The notes beneath the pieces were generated by a model. The model was given only the letters and a program-made list of their open reading frames with translations, ran no database searches and was not told the origin of the DNA. Position numbers and translations under genes: made by a program. This document shows positions 1 through 8,780 of a stretch of DNA of 64,000 bases, one piece after another; positions within the stretch are counted from its first letter, which is position 1; every line of letters starts with the position of its first letter. This DNA is from CAUPWF01 sp036656795 (lineage in GTDB: Bacteria > Bacillota > Clostridia > Lachnospirales > Lachnospiraceae), in the NCBI GenBank assembly GCA_036656795.1, contig JAVXHR010000003.1:77734-141733 (forward strand). Direction: 5' to 3'.

Positions 1-1622
1 ATGCGGACCGTATGCGAGCAATAGGACGCGTATTTCCGGTTTTATTTTTCTTGGTTGCCGCATTGATTAGTTTGACTACAATGACACGTATGGTAGAAGA
101 ACAAAGAGTTCAAATTGGGACACTGAAGGCACTGGGGTATGGAAAGTATGCTATTGCGGGAAAATATCTTAATTATGCATTTTTGGCAACGCTTGGGGGA
201 AGCATCTTTGGAGTTCTCGTTGGAGAAAAAGTGCTACCCTATATTATCATCTATGCTTATGGAATTATGTACCTGCATATGCCACATATTATCATTCCGT
301 ATAATGTGAAATATGGGGTGATAGCAACGGTTGCAGCACTTGCATGTACCATAGCGGCCACATTGATGGCATGCTATAAAGAACTTGCGACCACACCGTC
401 GGTGTTAATGAGACCACCTGCACCAAAGCAAGGGAAACGGGTCTTTATGGAACGCATTACATTCATATGGAAACATCTGAGCTTTAGTTGGAAATCCACT
501 ATACGTAATCTGATTCGTTATAAAAAACGATTTTTTATGACGGTTTTTGGCATTGGTGGTTGTATGGCATTGATGTTAGTGGGATTTGGTTTAAAAGATT
601 CCGTGTTTGATATTGCTGACATTCAATATGCGGAGATTCAATTGTATGATGGGGCCACTTATCTCAAAGATAATATTACTGATGTACAGCGAGAGGCGTT
701 ATCAAGCTACATTTCTAAAGAAGGTAAGATTCAAAACTATATGAGGGGATATATGAAGAATATTACCATAGGAAATGAGGGCGTTGAAAAAGATGTTTAT
801 GTGATGGTGCCTGAAAAAGCAGAAGAAATAAAAGAATATGTTGTACTTCAAGATCGTATTACAAACGAATTCTATGAGTTACAAGATGAGGGTGCGATTA
901 TTACAGAAAAGATGGCAAAGATGTTATCCGTTAAAAAAGGAGATACAATCTATATTAAAGATAGCAAGACGGAGAAGAAATCTGTAAAGATCGTAGAAAT
1001 CTGTGAAAATTACATGGGACATTATCTTTACCTGACTCCAAAGCTTTATCAGGAAATCTACGGGAAAGCACCAATTTATAATACGATTTTATTTAAAATG
1101 CATCAAAACGATAAACAACAGTTGTTAGAGGTGGGACAAAAGATGTTGTCTTATAAAGGCGTTTTGAATGTAAATTATACAAATAGTATTCGTAAGCAAC
1201 TAGATGATATGCTGAAAAGTTTGAATTTGGTTATTATTGTATTGATTGTATCGGCCGGTATGTTAGCATTTGTAGTATTATATGATTTGAATAATATTAA
1301 CATTAATGAACGACAGCGGGAACTGGCAACTTTAAAAGTGCTTGGGTTTTATGATGGAGAAGTAGGCGCTTATGTCTATCGGGAGAATATTCTGCTGACG
1401 ATGATAGGAGCGTTGGTTGGTTGTGGTATGGGTAAGGTTTTACATCGATTCATTGTAGTAACTGTTGAAGTGGACGGGGCAATGTTTGGTCGTAATATCA
1501 ACCTGCCGAGTTACATATACAGTGCATTATTTACCATTGGATTCGCACTATTTGTAAATTGGGTCATGTACTTTAAATTAAAGAAAATAGATATGGTAGA
1601 GTCTTTAAAGAGTGTAGAATAA
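1..1622 (+). CDS. ABC transporter permease, FtsX/MacB type (5' end cut by window)
   Basis: This is the C-terminal part of a large FtsX-domain permease, the membrane half of a MacB-type ABC exporter or mechanotransmission system. The frame is open from base 3 with no stop before the ATG at 12, so the gene almost certainly continues to the left. Counting from that ATG, residues 1-130 form a three-helix FtsX domain with the typical EEQRVQIGTLKALGY coupling segment. About residue 175 starts a new helix and an extracytoplasmic MacB-like domain (about 195-400). A second FtsX domain follows (about 405-530) with the matching ERQRELATLKVLGF segment. The duplicated layout matches the roughly 1000-residue clostridial permeases that pair with a separate ATPase, which would lie outside the window. 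The substrate cannot be told. Confidence 0.85.
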   Translation, partial: ADRMRAIGRVFPVLFFLVAALISLTTMTRMVEEQRVQIGTLKALGYGKYAIAGKYLNYAFLATLGGSIFGVLVGEKVLPYIIIYAYGIMYLHMPHIIIPYNVKYGVIATVAALACTIAATLMACYKELATTPSVLMRPPAPKQGKRVFMERITFIWKHLSFSWKSTIRNLIRYKKRFFMTVFGIGGCMALMLVGFGLKDSVFDIADIQYAEIQLYDGATYLKDNITDVQREALSSYISKEGKIQNYMRGYMKNITIGNEGVEKDVYVMVPEKAEEIKEYVVLQDRITNEFYELQDEGAIITEKMAKMLSVKKGDTIYIKDSKTEKKSVKIVEICENYMGHYLYLTPKLYQEIYGKAPIYNTILFKMHQNDKQQLLEVGQKMLSYKGVLNVNYTNSIRKQLDDMLKSLNLVIIVLIVSAGMLAFVVLYDLNNININERQRELATLKVLGFYDGEVGAYVYRENILLTMIGALVGCGMGKVLHRFIVVTVEVDGAMFGRNINLPSYIYSALFTIGFALFVNWVMYFKLKKIDMVESLKSVE

Positions 1623-1661
1623 TCTTTAGTTTATGAAAAATTTATATATTTAATACAATTA

Positions 1662-1688
1662 TTAGCACTCTTATTAAAAGAGTGCTAA
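1662..1688 (+). promoter_or_regulatory. CIRCE operator (HrcA binding site)
   Basis: A perfect copy of the CIRCE element is present: TTAGCACTC at 1662-1670, nine bases, and GAGTGCTAA at 1680-1688. In Firmicutes this inverted repeat is bound by the repressor HrcA and normally controls groESL and dnaK. Here the next gene, 102 bases downstream, is htpG. That implies HrcA-dependent heat induction of Hsp90, which differs from Bacillus subtilis, where htpG lies outside the HrcA regulon. Confidence 0.95.
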
Positions 1689-1695
1689 TTTTCTA

Positions 1696-1724
1696 TTGAC
1701 ATTTAAAAAGTTACGTATTAATAT
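1696..1724 (+). promoter_or_regulatory. Near-consensus promoter for htpG, downstream of CIRCE
   Basis: TTGACA at 1696-1701 and TAATAT at 1719-1724 are separated by 17 bases, an excellent sigma-A type promoter. It begins 7 bases after the CIRCE element, so the operator would lie upstream of the -35 box. A second, weaker candidate (TTATGA at 1631-1636, TACAAT at 1654-1659, 17-base spacer) would place its start site inside the CIRCE. Confidence 0.65.
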
Positions 1725-1789
1725 ATGACATAGGCGATAGACGTATAGTGTTCTATGGCAATATCTTACAATAAAGGAGCTGTTATTAT

Positions 1790-3847
1790 ATGGGAACAAA
1801 ACATGGAAATTTATCAATTCACAGTGAAAACATTTTTCCGATTATTAAAAAATGGATGTATTCAGATCACGATATTTTCTTTCGTGAATTAGTATCAAAT
1901 GGGTGTGATGCAATTACAAAATTAAAAAAATTAGATATGATGGGTGAATACTCATTACCGGAAGATTATAAGGCGCATATTCAGGTGGTAGTTAATCCGG
2001 AAGAAAAAACATTGAAATTTATTGATACCGGTGTTGGTATGACTGCAGATGAAGTGGAAGAATACATTACACAGATTGCTTTTTCAGGTGCGACAGAATT
2101 TTTAGAGAAATATAAGGATAAGACCACAGAAGATGATATGATTGGACATTTTGGACTTGGATTTTATTCTGCATTTATGGTGGCAGATGAAGTTCATATC
2201 GATACGCTTTCTTATTCAGAAGGTGCTACAGCAGTGCACTGGACAAGTGATGGCGGAACAGAGTATGATATGGAAGATGGAACAAAAGATACGGTGGGAA
2301 CAGAAATCACATTATTTTTAAATGAAACAAGCGTAGAATTTGCCAATGAATATCGTGCAAAAGAAGTACTTGAAAAATATTGTTCCTTCATGCCGGTAGA
2401 GATATTTATTTCAAAAGAAAATGCAGAGCAAGAATATGAAACCATTTTGGAAGATGAATTATTAGAAGATGACGTTGTAGTAGAACATATTCATGAAGAT
2501 GCAAAGATGGAAGAACAAGAAAATGAAGACGGTAAAAAAGAGATGGTGGAAGTGTCTCCTGCCAGCGACAAAGTAAAGATAAACAAACGTCCTGTATCTA
2601 TCAGTGATATAACACCATTATGGGGGAAACACCCAAATGAATGTACGAAGGAAGACTATCTTGATTTCTATCGTAAAGTATTCTTAGATTACAAAGAACC
2701 TCTATTTTGGATTCATCTAAACATGGATTATCCGTTTAATTTAAAAGGAATTCTATATTTCCCTAAAATTAATACAGAGTATGATTCTGTAGAGGGAAAG
2801 ATTAAATTATACAATAATCAAGTATTTATAGCAGATAACATTAAAGAAGTGATACCGGAGTTTTTAATGCTATTGAAAGGAGTTATTGATTGTCCTGACC
2901 TGCCATTGAATGTATCTCGTAGTGCATTACAAAATGACGGATTTGTCAATAAAATCTCTGATTATATCTCTAAAAAAGTTGCGGATAAATTATCCGGAAT
3001 GTGTAAGACGGATAAAGAGTCTTACGAAAAATATTGGGATGATATCAGCCCATTTATCAAGTTCGGTTGTCTAAAAGATGAAAAATTTTGTGATAAGATG
3101 AGCGATTATATGTTATTTAAAAATATTGATCACAAGTATCTTACATTGTCAGAATGCATTGAAAAGAATGGTGGAGTTGTAGTAGAAGAGAAGAAAGAAG
3201 AAGATGGTACGTCGGAAACTGAAGTGGAAGAGGAATTAAAGACAAAAATCTACTATGCAACAGATGAACAACAACAAAGTCAGTATATCAATATGTTTAA
3301 AGAACAAGGCTTAGATGCGGTGCTATTAACACATAATATTGATTCGGCTTTTATCACACAATTGGAGCAACGAAATGAACATGTAAGGTTCCAGCGAATA
3401 GATGCAGATCTAACAGAACATTTTAAAGAAGAAGTGGCAGAAGAAGATCAAGATGCATTTAAAGAAAAAGCAGATGCATTAACGGAGATATTCAGAAAAG
3501 CATTAAGCAATGAAAAATTAGATGTTAAGATTGAAAAATTAAAGAACAACAATGTAGCATCTATGGTAACGTTATCAGAACAATCACGTCGTATGCAGGA
3601 GATGATGAAGACATACGGTATGGCGGGCATGGATCCAAGTATGTTTGGAACCGATGCAACATTGATTCTAAATGCAAACCATCCATTGGTTCAATACATT
3701 GTAGAACATGAAGAAAGTGAACATGTGTCACTGATTTGTCAACAGTTGTATGATTTGGCAATGTTAAGTAATAAACCGTTGAATTCGGAAGAGATGACAG
3801 CATTTGTAGCACGCAGTAATGAAATTATGATGTTACTTGCAAAATAA
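1790..3847 (+). CDS. htpG: Molecular chaperone HtpG (Hsp90 family)
   Basis: Cytosolic ATP-dependent Hsp90 chaperone of 685 residues. The GHKL ATP-binding domain shows E33 and N37 in ELVSNGCDA, D79 in DTGVGM, and the glycine lid GHFGLGFYSAFMVAD (119-133). The middle domain carries LNVSRSALQNDG, whose arginine corresponds to the ATP-contacting arginine of the family, and a C-terminal dimerisation region follows. Two features differ from textbook bacterial HtpG: NGCDA replaces NASDA, and residues about 216-255 form a strongly acidic linker between the N-terminal and middle domains. AAAGGAG at 1773-1779 supports the start. The gene is monocistronic, with CIRCE and a promoter in front and a terminator behind. 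Confidence 0.97.
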   Translation: MGTKHGNLSIHSENIFPIIKKWMYSDHDIFFRELVSNGCDAITKLKKLDMMGEYSLPEDYKAHIQVVVNPEEKTLKFIDTGVGMTADEVEEYITQIAFSGATEFLEKYKDKTTEDDMIGHFGLGFYSAFMVADEVHIDTLSYSEGATAVHWTSDGGTEYDMEDGTKDTVGTEITLFLNETSVEFANEYRAKEVLEKYCSFMPVEIFISKENAEQEYETILEDELLEDDVVVEHIHEDAKMEEQENEDGKKEMVEVSPASDKVKINKRPVSISDITPLWGKHPNECTKEDYLDFYRKVFLDYKEPLFWIHLNMDYPFNLKGILYFPKINTEYDSVEGKIKLYNNQVFIADNIKEVIPEFLMLLKGVIDCPDLPLNVSRSALQNDGFVNKISDYISKKVADKLSGMCKTDKESYEKYWDDISPFIKFGCLKDEKFCDKMSDYMLFKNIDHKYLTLSECIEKNGGVVVEEKKEEDGTSETEVEEELKTKIYYATDEQQQSQYINMFKEQGLDAVLLTHNIDSAFITQLEQRNEHVRFQRIDADLTEHFKEEVAEEDQDAFKEKADALTEIFRKALSNEKLDVKIEKLKNNNVASMVTLSEQSRRMQEMMKTYGMAGMDPSMFGTDATLILNANHPLVQYIVEHEESEHVSLICQQLYDLAMLSNKPLNSEEMTAFVARSNEIMMLLAK

Positions 3848-3872
3848 AATCTACTCCAATCATAATGTAAAG

Positions 3873-3909
3873 AGGGTTGTATCCATGCTTGAACGGATAC
3901 AACCCTTTT
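3873..3909 (+). terminator. Rho-independent terminator after htpG
   Basis: Twelve-base perfect stem (3873-3884 with 3895-3906), a 10-base loop, then a short T run into AT-rich sequence. It lies between the convergent htpG and MATE genes and mainly serves htpG; the T run on the other strand is weak. Confidence 0.85.
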
Positions 3910-3951
3910 AATATTAGAATTTAAGTAAAATTATTAAGTTGAATGGTGATA

Positions 3952-5319
3952 CTATTTTATAGGAATTGGCTTGATTTTTAGTCGATAAATACGTTTTAAT
4001 AATAGCGTGGATAGTAACATAGCAACAATTTCAGCAATTGGGATTGCCCACCATACCATGTATAATCCAAAGATTCTGGCAAATAGATATGCAACCGGTA
4101 AGATGACAAGCAATTGACGGGCTACCGATACAATCAAACTGTATACACCATTGCCAAGCGCCTGAAAGACTGAGCCAACTACAATACTATATCCTGCAAA
4201 AATGAAACTTAGGCTAATAATCTTAAGCGCAGGTATTCCAATAGCTAACATGGGGTCAGAAGCATCAAAGAGGCTTAGTAAAGTAGGAGACATACATTGG
4301 AAGGCCGTTAATCCAAGAAGCATAATTCCGGTTGCGATTCCAATGCTTAATTTTATGGTAGATAGAATTCTTTTTTTGCTTTGAGCACCATAGTTGAAGG
4401 CAATAATAGGTACCATTCCGTTATTTAGACCAAATACAGGCATAAAAATAAAGCTTTGCAGTTTGAAGTACACACCGAAGACGGCGGCAGCTGTTGTAGA
4501 AAACATTAATAGAATTCGATTCATACCAAAGGTCATGATGGAACCGATGGATAACATGATAATAGATGGAATTCCAATTTTGTAAATGGCAGAAATCATA
4601 TCCTTGCTTGGACGAAATCCTCTCATGTTAATATCGATTTCATCATTTTTCTTGCAATTAAAATAGAGCGATAAGGCAACGGCAATCAGTTGACCAATTA
4701 CAGTTGCAAGTGCAGCACCCGCTACTTCCAATCGAGGGAATCCAAATAAACCAAAGATTAGAATTGGATCAAGGATAATATTGATAATTGCGCCCGTTCC
4801 CTGCGTAATCATGTTGTAGAGTGTCTTTCCTGTTGATTGGAGCAGACGTTCAAATGTAATTTGCATAAAAATTCCAACCGAAACAAAAGTAATAATACGC
4901 ATATACTGAACACCATAGTTGACAATGACAGGATTAGTCGTCTGCATCTCAAAGAAATAACGAGCACCTAGATTTCCAAGTATTGCAAATATCAGGCAGC
5001 TTACGATTCCTAAAAAAATACCATTTTGTGCAATATGATTGGCAGTCTTATACTGTCGTTCACCAAGATGGCGAGAAACAAGTGCATTAATACCGACTCC
5101 GGTTCCGGAAGAGATGGCAATCATAAGATTCTGTATAGGAAAGGCGAGAGATACTGCGGTAAGCGCATCTTCGCTTATCTGTGCCACGAAGACACTGTCT
5201 ACGACGTTGTAAAGAGCCTGAACCAACATGGATAATATCATAGGGACAGACATGGTAATTAATAGTTTGGGGATGGGCATAGTTCCCATTTTATTCTCTG
5301 GTATAGTTGTTTGTGTCAT
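3952..5319 (-). CDS. MATE family efflux transporter
   Basis: Integral membrane protein of 455 residues with about 12 hydrophobic helices and the duplicated MatE architecture. The first repeat opens with a proline-rich helix and VQALYNVVDSVFVA; the second starts near residue 235 with IYKIGIPSIIMLSIGS. MATE proteins export drugs or metabolites in exchange for Na+ or H+; the substrate here cannot be read from sequence. AAAGGAGG (complement of about 5326-5333) sets the ATG at 5319. The gene has its own promoter and is convergent with htpG and divergent from the deacetylase, so it is probably monocistronic. Confidence 0.93.
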   Translation of the reverse strand: MTQTTIPENKMGTMPIPKLLITMSVPMILSMLVQALYNVVDSVFVAQISEDALTAVSLAFPIQNLMIAISSGTGVGINALVSRHLGERQYKTANHIAQNGIFLGIVSCLIFAILGNLGARYFFEMQTTNPVIVNYGVQYMRIITFVSVGIFMQITFERLLQSTGKTLYNMITQGTGAIINIILDPILIFGLFGFPRLEVAGAALATVIGQLIAVALSLYFNCKKNDEIDINMRGFRPSKDMISAIYKIGIPSIIMLSIGSIMTFGMNRILLMFSTTAAAVFGVYFKLQSFIFMPVFGLNNGMVPIIAFNYGAQSKKRILSTIKLSIGIATGIMLLGLTAFQCMSPTLLSLFDASDPMLAIGIPALKIISLSFIFAGYSIVVGSVFQALGNGVYSLIVSVARQLLVILPVAYLFARIFGLYMVWWAIPIAEIVAMLLSTLLLKRIYRLKIKPIPIK

Positions 5320-5345
5320 GTGTAACCTCCTTTAGACAAGTAGTT

Positions 5346-5374
5346 ATTATAGCATTTTGAGATAAATAATGCAA
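5346..5374 (-). promoter_or_regulatory. Promoter of the MATE gene
   Basis: On the minus strand TTGCAT (5374-5369) and TATAAT (5351-5346) are 17 bases apart. A TG dinucleotide one base upstream of the -10 gives an extended -10 element. It lies 27 bases before the start codon. Confidence 0.6.
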
Positions 5375-5444
5375 TGGACCACATACTCAATTTGTAAGGG
5401 TCATATATATTAGGGAGTATGTCAATCGAGGAAGTGAAGACGGG

Positions 5445-6137
5445 GTGGAGTGGAAAAGATATTTTATAAATGTAATTGTAGTTATGACAATAGTATGTCT
5501 TTTTTTATCATTAAAATATGTGAAAAAGGAATCAAAAGATATAAAGGAAGCGTTACAATATCTGAATGAAACAGTGATAGAGCCACCTAAAATAGCAATT
5601 ACTTTTGATGATGGACCCAGTGCAACGTGTACGCCACGATTATTAGATGAATTAAAAACAAGACAGATAAAAGCGACTTTTTTTTTAATAGGAGAAAATG
5701 TAAAAAAAAATCCGGAAATTACTAAGCGTATATGTGAAGAAGGACATCTGATTGGGAATCATACTTACCATCATATAGAAATTACTCATGTGACGGATGC
5801 TGAGGCAAAGAAAGAATTGGAAAGCACAAATAATCTAATCTTTGAGATTACAGGTAAAGAAGTCGAGTATATGCGCCCACCTTTTGGGTTATGGCAAAAG
5901 GATCTAGAACTGGGGGTGCCGGTATTTCCGGTGATGTGGTCCGTAGATCCCTTGGATTGGACAACGGAGAATGTGGATGAAATTGTGAATAAAGTAGTGA
6001 CTAAGGTAAAAGAAAATGATATCATTCTATTACATGATTGTTACACAACATCTGTGGAGGCAGCGCTTCGAATTATAGATATATTACAGGCGGATGGATA
6101 TGAATTTGTTACCGTAGATCAATTAATTTTAAATTGA
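5445..6137 (+). CDS. Membrane-anchored polysaccharide deacetylase (NodB domain)
   Basis: Carbohydrate esterase family 4 protein of 230 residues. One N-terminal hydrophobic helix (about 7-25) anchors it outside the membrane. The NodB motifs are all present: TFDDGP (53-58) with catalytic base and metal aspartates D55/D56, the metal histidines in HTYHH (106-110), RPPFG (144-148), DPLDW (168-172) and LLHD (195-198). It should remove N-acetyl groups from a cell-wall or surface polysaccharide such as peptidoglycan. The start is GTG at 5445, preceded by GAGGAAG at 5429-5435. It is followed 16 bases later by tcdA and may share its transcript. Confidence 0.92.
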   Translation: MEWKRYFINVIVVMTIVCLFLSLKYVKKESKDIKEALQYLNETVIEPPKIAITFDDGPSATCTPRLLDELKTRQIKATFFLIGENVKKNPEITKRICEEGHLIGNHTYHHIEITHVTDAEAKKELESTNNLIFEITGKEVEYMRPPFGLWQKDLELGVPVFPVMWSVDPLDWTTENVDEIVNKVVTKVKENDIILLHDCYTTSVEAALRIIDILQADGYEFVTVDQLILN

Positions 6138-6153
6138 GGAGTAGATAGACAGC

Positions 6154-6873
6154 ATGATTGAAGAATATAGAAGAACAGAATTATTGATAGGTTCGGATAA
6201 AGTAGAAACATTGCATCAAAAATGTGTGATGGTATTAGGGATTGGTGGTGTTGGTTCTCATTGTGCAGAAGCATTAGCAAGAACGGGAATCGGAACGATC
6301 ATGTTGGTAGATCATGATCAGATTTCTTTATCAAATATTAATCGTCAGTCCATTGCGTATCATAGCACAGTAGGTCAATACAAGACTCAAGTTATGAAAG
6401 AACGGATTCGAGATATTGATCCGGATATTAGGGTGCTTACACAAGAAGTATTTGTATTGCCAGATAAGATTGAAGAAGTGTTCCAAAGACCGGTGGATTA
6501 TATTGTAGATGCTATCGATACGGTAACTGCAAAGTTGGCAGTGGTAGAATTTGCTAAAAAGAAGCAGATTCCAATGATTAGTTGTATGGGAACAGGAAAC
6601 AAACTGCATCCGGAACAATTTGAAATTGCAGATATCAATGAAACATCAGTGTGTCCTTTGTGTAAAGTGATGAGAAAAGAATTGAAATCAAGAAATATCC
6701 AAGGACTACAGGTGTTATATTCAAAAGAAAAACCGGTGGACATATCTCAAAGAGTCACAAAAGAAGAACTGGGAGGGAAACGTGCGTTACCGGGAAGTAT
6801 TGCGTTTGTCCCTTCGGTAGCGGGGCTTCTGATTGCGGGAAAAGTGATTCGTGATTTGGCGAAGATAGAGTAG
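6154..6873 (+). CDS. tcdA: tRNA threonylcarbamoyladenosine dehydratase TcdA (ThiF/E1-like)
   Basis: E1-like ATP-dependent enzyme of 239 residues that cyclises t6A37 to ct6A37 in ANN-decoding tRNAs. The nucleotide-binding motif GIGGVGS sits at 29-35, followed by VDHD (52-55) and NINRQ (61-65). The catalytic-cysteine region is ISCMGTGNK near 142-150. A CPLC pair (167-170) may bind metal or be structural. ThiF-family relatives for thiamine or molybdopterin are the alternative, but the length, the terminal ALPGSIAFVPSVAGL segment and the absence of partner genes favour TcdA. GAGGAG just after the preceding stop sets the start. Confidence 0.9.
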   Translation: MIEEYRRTELLIGSDKVETLHQKCVMVLGIGGVGSHCAEALARTGIGTIMLVDHDQISLSNINRQSIAYHSTVGQYKTQVMKERIRDIDPDIRVLTQEVFVLPDKIEEVFQRPVDYIVDAIDTVTAKLAVVEFAKKKQIPMISCMGTGNKLHPEQFEIADINETSVCPLCKVMRKELKSRNIQGLQVLYSKEKPVDISQRVTKEELGGKRALPGSIAFVPSVAGLLIAGKVIRDLAKIE

Positions 6874-6925
6874 CACAAAATTAGGAATAGATAAAAATAT
6901 AAAAAAGATGCGGAGAGAAAACGAT

Positions 6926-8242
6926 ATGGATTTGTTTGATTATGTACGAGAAAATGCAATGGAGAAAGAATCTCCACTGGCATCTAGATTGCGACCAACA
7001 ACATTGGAAGAAGTGGTAGGTCAACAACATATTATAGGAAAAGACAAGCTACTATATCGGGCAATTAAAGCGGATAAGCTGAGCTCTATTATCTTCTATG
7101 GACCACCGGGGACGGGGAAAACCACGCTTGCAAAAGTAATTGCTCATACAACAAGTGCCGAATTCAAACAGATTAATGCTACGGTTGCCGGGAAAAAAGA
7201 TATGGAAGATGTTGTAAAACAAGCAAAAGAAACCTACGGAATGTATCAGAAAAAAACCATTCTTTTTGTAGATGAAATACATAGATTCAATAAGGGACAG
7301 CAGGATTATCTGTTGCCGTTTGTAGAAGACGGGACGTTGATTTTAATTGGTGCAACTACTGAAAATCCATATTTTGAAGTGAATGGAGCTTTGATTTCAA
7401 GGTCCAGTGTATTTGAGCTACTTCCTCTTTCTAAAGAAGATATTCAAATACTAATTCATAGGGCGGTTTACGATTGCGACAAAGGAATGGGAAGTTATGA
7501 GGCGATAATAGAAGAAGATGCATTGGAGTTTCTTGCCGATATTGCGGGTGGGGATGCCAGAGCAGCTTTAAATGGGATTGAGCTTGCAATTTTAACAACA
7601 AAGCGCAGTACGGATCAAAAGATACATATTACATTAGAAGTGGCGGAAGAATGTATACAAAAACGAGTTGTACGCTATGATAAAAAGGGCGATAATCATT
7701 ATGATACTATCTCTGCATTTATTAAAAGTATGCGAGGTTCCGATCCGGATGCAGCAGTATACTATCTGGCAAAGATGTTATATGCAGGAGAAGATATTAA
7801 ATTTATTGCAAGAAGAGTGATGATATGTGCTTCAGAAGATGTGGGGAACGCAGATCCTATGGCTTTGACGGTGGCAGTGGCAGCGACTCAGGCAGTGGAA
7901 CGTATTGGGATGCCGGAAGCCCGAATTATCTTATCCCAGGCTGTTACTTATGTTGCGTGTGCGCCAAAGAGTAATGCAGCCTATTTGGCCATTGATGCAG
8001 CTATGGACCATGTGAAGAACAACAAAACCACTGTTCCGTCTCATCTGCAAGATGCACATTATAGAGGTTCACAACAATTGGGTCATGGAGTGGGATATCA
8101 GTATCCACACGATTATGAAAACCACTATGTAGCACAACAATACCTGCCATCTGAGATACAAGATATAACTTTTTATAATTTGAGTGACAGTGGTTATGAA
8201 AAGACAATCAAGAAACATTTGAAAGATGTAAAAAAAAGCTAA
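6926..8242 (+). CDS. rarA: Replication-associated recombination protein A (AAA+ ATPase)
   Basis: RarA/MgsA, the bacterial counterpart of yeast Mgs1 and human WRNIP1, a clamp-loader-like ATPase that acts at stalled replication forks. Walker A GPPGTGKT is at 59-66, Walker B FVDEIHR at about 115-121, and sensor 1 is IGATTENPYFE. The C-terminal half carries the family's MgsA_C tetramerisation region ending in HDYENHYVAQQYLP. The start is taken at 6926 because CGGAGAG (6911-6917) is correctly spaced for it; the ATG at 6908 would add six residues and has no ribosome site. Its stop codon overlaps that of the convergent DUF4364 gene. Confidence 0.95.
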   Translation: MDLFDYVRENAMEKESPLASRLRPTTLEEVVGQQHIIGKDKLLYRAIKADKLSSIIFYGPPGTGKTTLAKVIAHTTSAEFKQINATVAGKKDMEDVVKQAKETYGMYQKKTILFVDEIHRFNKGQQDYLLPFVEDGTLILIGATTENPYFEVNGALISRSSVFELLPLSKEDIQILIHRAVYDCDKGMGSYEAIIEEDALEFLADIAGGDARAALNGIELAILTTKRSTDQKIHITLEVAEECIQKRVVRYDKKGDNHYDTISAFIKSMRGSDPDAAVYYLAKMLYAGEDIKFIARRVMICASEDVGNADPMALTVAVAATQAVERIGMPEARIILSQAVTYVACAPKSNAAYLAIDAAMDHVKNNKTTVPSHLQDAHYRGSQQLGHGVGYQYPHDYENHYVAQQYLPSEIQDITFYNLSDSGYEKTIKKHLKDVKKS

Positions 8243-8754
8243 GATAATAATGTACCCATAATTGATGCGTATACCTGCTGATTAGATTCCTTCCAGTTTG
8301 CTACCATAATTTTGGCTTCCGGTTCGGTTGGAACTGTTAAAGTCAGATCAATTAAACAGTTGGTGCTTTCAAAGACTTGCAGATGAACAGCAAATTCTTT
8401 TTGGGGATTGCGACAATAGTCTGCGTTGACTGTTATTTCGTTTTTGAGTTCATATTTTTTATCCTTTAGAAATGTATGAATATCCTCTTTAATAGCCGGA
8501 GATATTTTGTTTCGGAAGAATATAATAGTCTGTGTACCATTATCAGTCAGGTGGTAGAAAGTGCGTTTGTGAATTTCTTCTGATTGTAATAATTCAGAAT
8601 CTACCATTTCAGAAAGTGCTTGCTGCAATGTAAAATAAGTAGTATAACCTTTTTCTAAAAGAAATTCGGAGAGTTGTCCATTGGATAATGGAAACTCCAC
8701 TTTTTGCAACATATATAAGATGATCAATTTGTATAGTGTAAACAATTCGGACAT
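8239..8754 (-). CDS. DUF4364 family protein (winged-helix-like)
   Basis: A 171-residue soluble protein of the clostridial DUF4364 family. The first 75 residues look like a winged-helix DNA-binding fold: helices in LYKLIILYMLQKV, the GYTTYFTLQQALSEMVDSELL segment, and an HLTDNGTQTI wing typical of PadR/MarR-like regulators. The C-terminal half (about 90-171) is a beta-rich domain of unknown role. It follows malic enzyme with a 26-base gap on the same strand, so the two are probably co-transcribed. A regulatory role is inference; no function is established for the family as far as I know. Confidence 0.8.
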   Translation of the reverse strand: MSELFTLYKLIILYMLQKVEFPLSNGQLSEFLLEKGYTTYFTLQQALSEMVDSELLQSEEIHKRTFYHLTDNGTQTIIFFRNKISPAIKEDIHTFLKDKKYELKNEITVNADYCRNPQKEFAVHLQVFESTNCLIDLTLTVPTEPEAKIMVANWKESNQQVYASIMGTLLS

Positions 8755-8780
8755 GTGTTATGCTCCTTTCATTCAAAAAC

